NCBI GenBank assembly: GCA_015680685.1
Contig: MNCI01009519.1
Location: forward strand, 1,153,208-1,217,207
DNA: 64,000 nucleotides
From: Gnetum montanum
Taxonomy: Eukaryota; Streptophyta; Gnetopsida; Gnetales; Gnetaceae
Direction of reading: 5' to 3'
A program made the translations under genes and the position numbers. Positions 55,841 through 64,000 of the stretch are shown piece after piece (within the stretch, counting starts at the first letter, position 1; the number at the start of each line of letters is the position of its first letter). The notes under the pieces were generated by a model, which had not been told where the DNA came from, ran no database searches, and was given only the letters and a program-made list of their open reading frames with translations.

Positions 55841-57949
55841 CTTATCCCTTAGTTGGTATGGTCCTACTTCCTACAAATGCTTTAGTCTAGGTACCATCTA
55901 TAATCACAACATGACCAAGGATTAGCATCTGATGTGTAACTTAAAACATTTAGGTACCTTGTCTCTTGGATTAGTTACACTTGGCTAAGTTGCAATCATG
56001 GAGAATTAATCATTTTAATGCTATTTTACTATTATTTTTAATTAGATGACAACTTGAGATTGTTGGAAAATCTTTAACTCTCATTAATTGGTGATTTTAA
56101 CATTATTTTATTAGTTAAACCTTGTAGGAGTTAGAAAATTTTTGAAACAATTTTTGTTAGAAACCTAAGGTTTATGGCCCCCATGATGTAGAGCTCATCT
56201 CTAGTAGTTGTATCAATGAAGAACGAGGTTAATTAGAAAAATAGTGTAAACGTTATGGACTTTGGAAGGTTCTGGCCTTTAAAAAATACAAAAACTCCTT
56301 CATCATTTGGAAGAAAATGGCAAAAATATTCAAAGTGTCTCACTATATTTATAGAGTTTTATGGCTACTTTGACGAGGTCCCATATATAGGGTCATGTCA
56401 ATGCGAGGGGCTACATCGACAAGATCCCATCAATGTTGCCAAAAGAAAAAATTATTCCTTTGAAAATTTGAAGGAAAATAAAGAGTTTTTGCATAAAATT
56501 GAAGTCCATAGAGACCCAGAAAGATCATAAACATGAAGAAATGCTCAAAGAGGACTAGATATTCCACAAAAAAATTATATTTTATTGGGAGAATGACTAG
56601 AGAAAACTTTTAAAAGTATTGCAAAGTTGGACGTAATCAATGTGGAGCACAAATGATTTGAATGCAAAAATGTCTAAGGGATGAGGAACTTAACTAGCCT
56701 AACCAAGAAGTATGCAAGTAGGTCATCACCATAGAAATCTCATGCCGTTACATGCCCCCAAACCAAGAAGTCCATGGGCCCCATATGTGATGAATGATTA
56801 CAAAAAGTCAAGGACTAAATCCCATACGAAATTATCTAAGAATTTTGACACATCAAACTAAGACATCCAACAAGACATGCAAAATGAAAGTGAGGTGAGG
56901 TACAAGAGGCATGGGTCAATGTACTGAAGAATGAATGAAGTCCCATATCATGGTCACATGAAGTTCCTTGTGGTTTTTTTGATTAAGATGACTTGATAAC
57001 ATCTATCCTTAGTCTGAATCAAAATCAACCACTTTTAGTGACTTTGCATTAGCACTCTAGGACTAGTCCACCTCCTTAAGGCACAAGAATATCCCCACGA
57101 ATCAAACATCATTCCTAAAAGAAAAGAAAAGAGGAGTAGGAAGTGATATGAGCCTTAGTTAGAGGGGATCTTTAGTCATGGGTAACATGTCTTTCTAGTC
57201 CCAAAACTAATGCTTGTAGCCTATTATTTCTTCTATGGGATGTGCTTTGAATTTTCATTATTTTTTTCCATTTTTGTGTGTTTTTTATGGGAACCAAACC
57301 ATGCAAACACTTTTAGCTTCCTATTATTGGTCAATAGTGGAATGGTGAGAAATCCATGGAAACACTCATGCACCCAAGAGGATAAGCAAGTACAAAGAGC
57401 ATTAAATCTCCTTGAAGTCACATCCTTGTCTATCCATTTTATCCTTCCCAAGTTTAAAAACTATCAAGGTCACAAGTTCATTATAAGTTTCATTTATGAA
57501 TGGACTACATATTTCCAAAACAATAAAACATCATAGACTTTTTTGGATGGGTGGATGATGTGGACTCACTGCCTACTATCATGAAAAAGAAACCATGTCT
57601 TAGTTATCAATACCAAAATTCAAAGATAGAATCTAGACATTAGTAATTAAAAACATTATGGTATAAACTACCATCAATCAATAGCTATAATTGCACTTAG
57701 TCCTTGTAGCAATAAATAAAAAACAAAACAACATAAGAAAAGCATTAGAAAAATCCAAACCAAATAAAGTAAAATATAGAAGAAGTTGTAAAATATTTAA
57801 GAAAGAGAAAAAAATGTACTAAATATGGTGTAAAAAAATTATATAAAACATAAAAAATGAAAAACTAAAGAGCCACTTTGATTAATTACCATGGATGGCC
57901 ATCCCCTCCATGACTAAGTTGGAAAAGGAGATCCAAAAAATTGAGCATG
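55841..57949 (-). other. Spacer of element E between integrase and extra ORF
   Basis: About 2.1 kb without convincing coding on either strand. Around 56358-56435 it contains ATTTATAG and GTCATGTCAATGCGAGGG then ACATCGACAAGATCCCATC, echoing the promoter part of the E and F LTRs, so an LTR fragment or an internal promoter is possible. The overlapping open frames on opposite strands at 57210-57536 are not recognised. Confidence 0.4.
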
Positions 57950-59130
57950 AATGTCCATCCGTTAAGGTGTTTTGGTCACTAGCTCTCTTAGGTTCATGGA
58001 AAGATTTTATTTGTTAAATGTTAACCAACAATTTCTTATTTGGGCTTTTACGTTTGTAGATTAACAAGACCCCAAAAGGAAATTTTTCATAGATAATATA
58101 AGGCCCATTCCACAATGTTTGGAACTTGGTTCTTTATGGTACATGTGTGGGATTCTAGTAGAGGACCCTATCTCCCAATTGAAATTTTACTTTCCTTATT
58201 TTAAGATCATGTCATTATTTCTTGAATGCCTTGTGTAACTTGTTAGATGAAAAGACTACCAATTGGTTCTTGTCTAGAAAATTTAGGTTCATTTATCTTT
58301 ATTTTTATGCTAAACTTAGGTCAAGGTGAAGGTTACAAGCCATTGATAGTGTATGGAGCTCTACATAGATGGGAGAGTTGGTAACTTTCCATTCATAAGC
58401 TCATAGGGAGAGAAACCAATAGGAAGTTTCCAAGTGGAGCAATAGGCCTAGAGCGCATCATTGAGTTTTGTGCTCCAATCCCTCCTATATTTACTAATGA
58501 TTCTTGTTAGTAGTTTTGTTATTTCTCTATTTGTAACCTTAGCTTGACTATTGGCTTGGGGGTAGTAGGGTGTTGTTCATTTATGTTCAACTCCTATAAA
58601 ATGAGTACCATTACTAGAAATAAGTGCATATGGCATCCCAAACCTATTTACAACATACTATTATATAAATTGAGTAGCCATAGAAGATGTGCAATCAGTG
58701 ACAACTATAGCTTCTACCCATTTTATATAATAGTTAATAATGACTACAATGTATAGCTTTCCATTTGACATGGGTTTAATGAAATCCATGAAGTTAATGC
58801 ACCAAATATCAAAGGGCTCTAGTGATTGAATCCATTGCTAAGGTTCCTCCATACAAGTATTCATCCCACCATCATGTTGGTAGTGTTAAAAAGAGAAAAC
58901 AAAGTGGTGAGTATCCTTGAAAAGTATTATCCAATAATACCCTACCATGAGGATCTTAGTGGTTTTGTGTCTCCTAGCATAGTGGCTCCCACAAGGACCC
59001 TTGTGATAATCTTGGATAACACATAGTTGATCAGCATTAGGAACATACCAATGAACAAGGCCATCGGCACACTTCTTATAAAGGTTTCCATTGATATCCA
59101 TGAAGTGTTTCACCTAGTGGAGAAACTATC
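57950..59130 (-). pseudogene. pol: Integrase remnant of element E
   Basis: The zinc-domain entry is open 59113-58886: NLYKKCADGLVHWYVPNADQ, DYHKGPCGSHYARRHKTTKI, MVGYYWIILFKDTHHFV; the two His are kept but the Cys pair is lost. Core: PFDIWCINFMDFIKPMSNGK, where the catalytic Asp of GIDF is Asn, then YYIKWVEAIVVTDC and ISSNGTHF, where the second Asp is Ser. ANSQAKVTNREITKLLTRII keeps the NREI helix but has Lys for the third acidic residue. C-terminal LNDALAYCSTWKLPIGFSP-like, RVLY, LWNGPYIIYEKFPFGVLLIY. Athila-type. Catalytically dead. Confidence 0.8.
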
Positions 59131-60660
59131 ATTTCTTCCTATGGTCACACTTCTATGACATCTCCTAAGTGAGAAGATAGGTGATAATGTGATTGTACAA
59201 ATTGGGTTCTACAGGCATTTGTTTATTTATAGCATATACAAAGAGGAATTCATTAGGAAACTAATCTGATAGTGGGCTCTCCTCCTCTTTGTTATCCCAT
59301 TACAACCAAGACAGGTGGTTAGCAACTGTGTTTTTAGTTTCCTTTCAATCTATCATTGTAAGATCAAATTCCTACAAGATCACTAGACATTGTATGACTC
59401 AAGGTCTCACTCTTGGTTTATTCATTAGGAACTAGATTGCACTATGGTCTGTGTGCATGAACATTTTGTACCAAAGAACATAGTGCCTGAATTTATTCAA
59501 GGTGAATACCGTTGTCATTAATTCTTTTTCTATTGTGTGTAGTTTAGCTATGCACCCACAATTATTCTTCTCATATAGTGGATTTAGTAAGGATGTTTTT
59601 GATCATCCAACTATGAGAGTATGACTTCCAAGACATAATTCAATGCATCTGTCATGATATGAAAGGGCATGAACCAATTAGGTTCTAGTAGAATTGGAGT
59701 TTTCACAAGCTTTTCTTTGATTTGTTGGAATGCATATTCACATTCCTTATTCTAGACAAATAAAGAATCCTTCTTTGTTAGCTCCACCAATGGTTTAGCG
59801 ATCTTAAAAAAATTCTCAATGAATCACCAATAGTAGCCAATGTGTTCAAGGAATGACCTTATGTCTTTAACTATTTCTAGCTATCTAGTAATTACTTAGA
59901 TGATCCTTATTTTTTCAAAGTCCACCTCAATCCATTTTTTTGATATTTTATGTCCCAACACAATGCCTTCTTAGACCATAAAATGGCTTTTCTACTGGTT
60001 GAGCCTAAGGTTTATCTCCACATACCTTTTTAACACTTGCTTAAGATGGTCTAGGACTTGCTTAAATGTAGCCTCGTAGGTGGAGATGTCATCCATAAAG
60101 ACTTCCATCCCACTACTGATCTAATATTGAAAAATGATTAGGATAAAGCATTGGAAGGTAGTAGGGGCATTGGATAGGCCAAACAACATCTTTATGTATG
60201 TAAAAGTTCCCTAGGGACTCATGAATGTTGCTTTGGCCTAATGCTGTGGTGCTATCTAAATTTGGTTATAACCACTATAACCATCCAGAAAGCTATAGTA
60301 GCAATGCCCAAAAATGATGTCTAACATTTGGTCCACAAATGATAATAGAAAATGATTCTTGTATGTTTCCATATTCAATAACCTAAAATCAATGTAGACC
60401 CTCCATATGCCATCCTTCTTTGGTAATGGGATAGATGAAGCCTACCTTGAAGAGTTGTTCAATTTCCTCTTTCATGATCTACTTCAATTTGAGGTTCAAC
60501 CATTGATGTGGCTACCTCTTTGGCTTGATGAAAAGATCTATGTAGATGTGATTCTAGCATATCTTAGGATCAATTCTAGTGAGTTTAAGATATGACCAAG
60601 AAAAGGCTATTCACCATTTGTTGACCAACTCTAAGAGCTTCTTTTTCTACACAGGAGCAA
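59131..60660 (-). pseudogene. pol: Reverse transcriptase-RNase H remnant of element E
   Basis: RT: ASSIPLPKKDGIWRVYIDFR, LLNMETYKNHFLLSFVDQML, DGYSGYNQIQIAPQHQAKAT, GTFTYIKMLFGLSNAPTTFQ (60430-60180), catalytic box FMDD at 60088-60099, HLKQVLKRYVEINLRLN, then SFLEHIGYYWFIENFFKIAK-like. RNase H: KTPILLEPNWFMPFHIMTDA, QKHPYIHYM-type and a degraded tail to about 59300. All in minus frames interrupted by a moderate number of stops. Same RT class as element C. Upstream, HIYIDLFIKPRG marks the protease-RT linker. Confidence 0.85.
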
Positions 60661-61440
60661 GGATGACATTGATAATGATTGACCTACCATTTTTTAGAAA
60701 ATCATACTCCATTATGACTATAAAAATTTTCACCTCAAGGGGATCCTATTGAAAGCTCTTAAGGATCTCCAACTATCTTCAATTGGTGTCATCAAGTTCA
60801 TCAAAGAGTCAGTGATGAATTTACTTCATCTCATCCACGCCTTTAATGTAGGCACTAGTAAGGCTCTTAATTTGTTTCATGTAGAGAGTTGATTTGCTAT
60901 CAAGATTACCTATTAACCACTAGGTACCCTCTCATTTTGTGGATATTGCATGCAAGTACCTTTAAATTTCTATTACTTTGGCACATTGCTTGCATGTTAT
61001 AATTGATGTGCTTTTTACAATCCATAATTTCTACACATAGTTGCACCCTATGTCACTATACACAATGCATAGAATGCACTTTTTCTTGATCTTTTCAAAT
61101 TAATTCTCCTTGAAAATTTCCAAAGAGAGGTCTCTAATTCCCAACCATGAATCTACTATGTTCAACCAAGGCCTCCCCATGATGATTGGAAAGTCCCCCT
61201 TGTAGTTGTCTGCACAAATAATTAGAAAGTTAGTAGGATAAGATCACCCACAAATAGTGGTTATAATGTCCTCCATCAATCTCAAAGGGATGGTAATGGA
61301 TTGATCTACTAACTCAAGATGAATTTTTCTCTTCTTAAGAAGAGACAGGTTTTAGGCTTTTCACATTTCATGAAAGATCAAATTCGCATCAAAACCTAAA
61401 TCCAGAAGTGCTTTCAAGGCTCATTTCTAGTGATTTGCAA
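60661..61440 (-). pseudogene. pol: Aspartic protease and linker of element E
   Basis: LKALLDLGFDANLIFHEM near 61425-61375 keeps the catalytic Asp-Leu-Gly (family DLGASxNLM). It continues IHLELVDQSITIPLRLMEDI, FLIICADNYKGDFPIIMGRP and WLNIVDSWL, the ILGRPFLxT.xxxID type end near 61170. Then a linker with KSLTSAYIKGVDEMK and WLIGNLDSK. Stops but few shifts. Confidence 0.75.
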
Positions 61441-62147
61441 ATAAATTAGTGGACTCTCAGGATTAGATCTTTTCCTTAGAAGGTGGCCAACCTTAATCCA
61501 ATCTATGATGGCATGAGTAAACATTGCAGTGTGCACTTTGGAAGGCATTTGGATTAAAGGTATCTTAAATGATGTAGTAGAGAATGAGCAAGAAGTAGGA
61601 TCATTAGTCATAGGTGCCTATGAGGGCTTAGAAGGAAAATTTGTTTGGAGAAAAGGTCTTTTTGGGGGTTTATTTTCTAAACCACTTAGCTGGAAGGCCA
61701 ACTATAAGTTAACAACCCTTTTGGCATTTTTTTGCTATGGTTGGGCATGAATTTTGTCCTACATGAATGGAGCTAGCGCTAATTGAGCTGAGGGTGGATG
61801 TATAGGTGCAGAAGGATAAGGAGGGTAGAATGGAAATGGGGATTTCCCTCTTGGAGATTGAGCTCTATAGTATTCAAGAGGGTAGTAGTGGTGTTGAAAA
61901 TATGCTTAACTAGAACATTCATGTGAAGAAATTGATTACTAAACATAGTACCCATATGGATCTAGCTATCTATAAGGGTATTTCTACCTTGGTGGTGGCA
62001 TCGCCCATGATTGTGGATGTTGCCACTGCTGGTACTACTCATGAGGTTGGGGTGGAGCTCCACTCAAATATTAGGCTTATTGATGATGAAATTCCATATA
62101 GTTGTGATGATAAACTCCCATGGATTCCATAATCCAGGCTTTCTCAA
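61441..62147 (-). pseudogene. gag: gag C-terminal part of element E, cut by G
   Basis: Minus strand reads a Pro/Tyr/His/Gln-rich region: GAPPQPHE, YQQWQHPQSWAMPPPR, KYPYR, LDPYGYY, AYFQHHYYPLEYYRAQSPRG, KSPFPFYPPYPSAPIHPPSA, QLALAPFM. Such low-complexity segments sit between capsid and protease in Athila gag. Gag capsid is not visible: the frame ends at 62147 where a new LTR-like sequence (G) begins. Open plus-strand frames at 61529-61750 and 61923-62132 are antisense by-products. Confidence 0.6.
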
Positions 62148-63119
62148 TGTTATAAAAACATTAAATTTGAACAAGAAAAGATAATGAAAGCTTTATTCTT
62201 ACTCAAATGAAGAAATTATAGCTGAAAGGAAGCACAAATTTCCAAGGACAAATAAGAGATTCAATCCAACTCTCACACACTCAATCATAGAAAATAGACA
62301 CTCACATGGATGATGATTAAGGCATCATACCAAGACTTTATCTATCTCTCTCTACTTTTCTCTCACTCACTACACTTTATCTTTCTCTCTGTAAAATCTC
62401 TTCAAACTCTCTTGATCAAATTGAAGGCCCACGAGGTCTATTTACACCTTTTCCTCATTGTCTATTCATCTTTCCTCTAATTTATCATTCAACTAAATGT
62501 TCATTAAAATCCATGGAAGACATCTTTTATAAATAGAAGATGTCTCTTCTAAGTGAAAAAGTTATTAGAAAATACATCTTTGAGAAATAAGAGATGTCTC
62601 TCCCAAGTATATAAGATATCAAAGAAGACATCTTTGAGGTATAAAAGACTTTTAATATGCAGTGAAGATGTATAACTATTAGTGAAGGCATCTTTCCTAC
62701 TAGGGTCAAAGTTAAAGATGCTTGTTTTAAGGCCTAGAACCTTTGGACACATTTCAACAAGTCCCCATTGTTCCCAGAACATCCTAAAGTCACCAAAATG
62801 ACCCTAAAAGACTCCCAAACATGCCAAAACTCCAAGAAAAATATCCCATCATTGGAGAGATGTTACTTTGGCCTATTTTATATCCACATTAGCACCCTCC
62901 TCTTTTAAAAGACTCTTGATTCCCATACAAGATTCCTTTTCTCTTGGAATAGCTATTTTCCCCTTACATAGGCCAAAATTCAATGATAAACCAAAACACA
63001 ACACACATGGATTGATTAGAGCTTATAACATTCTGTCTCTATCATCCAAAACTTATTTCACAAATGCATAAATGCATAACACAATGTATTCATGACACAC
63101 ATAAGTACATACATTAGCA
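62148..63119 (-). repeat. Candidate 3' LTR of element G
   Basis: Only one copy is in the window, so this rests on ends and neighbours: minus strand TGCTAATGTATG ... TTTTTATAACA (TG...CA), with a purine-rich GTAAGAAAAAAATTA on its upstream side (63120-63134). Interior has repeated AGATGTCTC / AAGACATCTTT words between 62518 and 62700, giving strong inverted-repeat potential, and a CT-rich stretch 62340-62395. Confidence 0.4.
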
Positions 63120-63134
63120 TAATTTTTTTCTTAC
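63120..63134 (-). other. Candidate polypurine tract of element G
   Basis: Minus strand GTAAGAAAAAAATTA next to the presumed LTR start. Confidence 0.4.
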
Positions 63135-64000
63135 ATCACAATGGAGACATTCATGAAAGAATAGTGGATATGGTCTTTGCCCTCAAAGGCTTCACTATGC
63201 TTCCACTTTGAAAACACCAAATCCCATGTGTTTCTTCCATGACCTACAACAACAAAAGACTAAGGAAACTCAAAAGGATTAGGTCTCCTCAAACAAACTT
63301 CCTTTCTTCCCTTATTTTTCCTCATCTTCACCTTCTTCTTCTTAGTGTTTGGAAGACTACCACTTAGCTTCCATTTACCATCATCATCATAATGCAAATT
63401 TTCTTCATGTTGCTTATCCATTTCACAACCAAGACAATAAAGTTCTTCAATACCTTTGACATATTCATCCTTGTCACCATAGAAAATATCTCCAAATTTT
63501 GCAAAATCATATCATTATTAATTTCTTCACCAACATCAATAATGACCTTTTTATAATCACTATGCCAATTTCCATCATCATCAAACACATTATCATTATT
63601 AGTCTTCCTCTCACTAATAATGGCATCAAAAATTACATTACTTGTATCAAACAAAATAGGACTCACAATGTTATCATAATCACTACAATGATCATGATTC
63701 TCATCATTACAATTGAACAAACCAATACCAAGCTAAAGTTAAAAACTAGCATCCATCACACTAGCTTCAACATGCGAGACATTACTACCATCAACAAGGT
63801 AAAGCTCACACTTACCTCTTCATGGCTTCTCTCATCCATCTTTGATTCAACTTCATCTTCAACATATGGTTGTACAATCACTTAAAAGCTTGAAGATTCA
63901 AGATCCCAAATAGGACCTCCCAATTCCAATGGCTTCTTCTCTTCAAAGGAATCATCAACAATCTCTTCATCCCATTTTGGAGATACCAACTCAAAGGATA
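63135..64000 (-). pseudogene. Unidentified C-terminal coding remnant of element G
   Basis: Coding is visible on the minus strand in two or three frames: FELVSPKWDEEIVDDSFEEK, KPLELGGPIWDLESSSF, VQPYVEDEVESKMDERSHEE near 63990-63800; an open acidic, Asn-rich frame 63720-63364 (NVIFDAIISERKTNNDNVFD); then KGIEELYCLGCEMDKQHEEN, LSGSLPNTKKKKVKMRKNKG, RKEVCLRRPNPFEF, GHGRNTWDLVFSKWKHSEAF, EGKDHIHYSFMNVSIVM ending near 63140. The protein ends just before a purine tract and LTR-like sequence, as expected for the last ORF of an LTR element. I do not recognise the family. It continues beyond the right edge. A 128-codon plus-strand frame (63499-63885) is its antisense shadow. Confidence 0.4.

Larger units (their letters stand above)
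28293..62147 (-). mobile_element. Athila-like Ty3/gypsy element E (split by C; gag end cut by G)
   Basis: Whole-element entry. Minus-strand order: gag C-terminus (62147 to about 61440), protease (about 61400), RT and RNase H (about 60660-59300), integrase (about 59130-57950), spacer, a long extra ORF (55840-54272 continuing at 30612-29390), purine-rich tract and 3' LTR (29166-28293). The LTR is the same family as F's, whose primer site is the tRNA-Asp type. The 5' LTR and most of gag lie beyond insertion G and the window. That the part left of C and the part right of C belong together is supported by the extra ORF reading across the joint. An alternative is that 54.3-56.5 kb belongs to a separate non-autonomous element; I consider that less likely. 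Confidence 0.65.

Noticed and set aside
55880-55925. Possible primer site that would make 55.9 kb the start of a separate element
   Set aside because: About half the bases match the tRNA-Asp site and the sequence to its right does not align with the E LTR.
57210-57536. 108-codon plus-strand open frame
   Set aside because: Overlaps an open frame on the opposite strand, no motif recognised, lies in the decayed spacer of E.
63499-63885. 128-codon plus-strand open frame, rich in Ile, Asn and Thr
   Set aside because: It is antisense to better coding on the minus strand, and its composition reflects ATT/ATC-rich complement of acidic codons.
1-64000. CRISPR array, tRNA or rRNA genes, bacterial operons
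   Set aside because: No regularly spaced identical repeats, no tRNA-like clover-leaf or rRNA core was recognised; the content is plant retrotransposon throughout.

Overview
This window looks like intergenic DNA from a large, repeat-rich seed-plant nuclear genome. It is AT-rich, CG dinucleotides are visibly scarce, no host gene, tRNA or rRNA could be recognised, and almost every base can be assigned to old LTR retrotransposons full of stop codons. A gymnosperm or other giant plant genome is my best guess; the species cannot be read from the sequence.

The layout is two stacks of elements inserted into one another. Left stack: element F (Athila-like Ty3/gypsy, minus; gag, primer-binding site and 5' LTR, 1-2990), then a small LTR repeat J (2991-4461, resuming 24285-28292). 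J is split by a Ty1/copia element I (minus, 4462-24284). I is split by a chromovirus-like Ty3/gypsy element H (plus, 8420-22334). H is split by an Athila-like element B (plus, 10151-18244). Depth order: J > I > H > B.

Right stack: Athila-like element E (minus; 3' LTR at 28293-29166, pol at about 58-61.4 kb, gag end to 62147) is split inside its third open reading frame by a second Athila-like element C (minus, 30613-54271). C is split inside its gag by a Tat-like element A (minus, 40424-51866), which has a matching 5-bp target duplication. E's gag is cut by a further LTR and coding remnant G (62148-64000).

The domains are those expected of LTR retrotransposons: gag, aspartic protease, reverse transcriptase, RNase H and integrase, with primer-binding sites beside the 5' LTRs and polypurine tracts beside the 3' LTRs. 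None is intact. All reading frames carry stops and shifts, many of the TAG/TGA/TAA or C-to-T and G-to-A type, and several catalytic residues are changed.

Most notable: element A carries a second, archaeal-type RNase H domain upstream of reverse transcriptase instead of next to integrase; B lost exactly its RT-RNase H segment while keeping LTRs, primer site, gag, protease, integrase and polypurine tract; E and B carry large extra ORFs downstream of integrase; J looks like a tandem array of very short LTR units; and a single N at 24360 is flanked by two identical 306-base copies, which I read as an unmerged assembly overlap. Coordinates of LTR ends come from pairwise comparison within the window; domain limits inside decayed frames are approximate.
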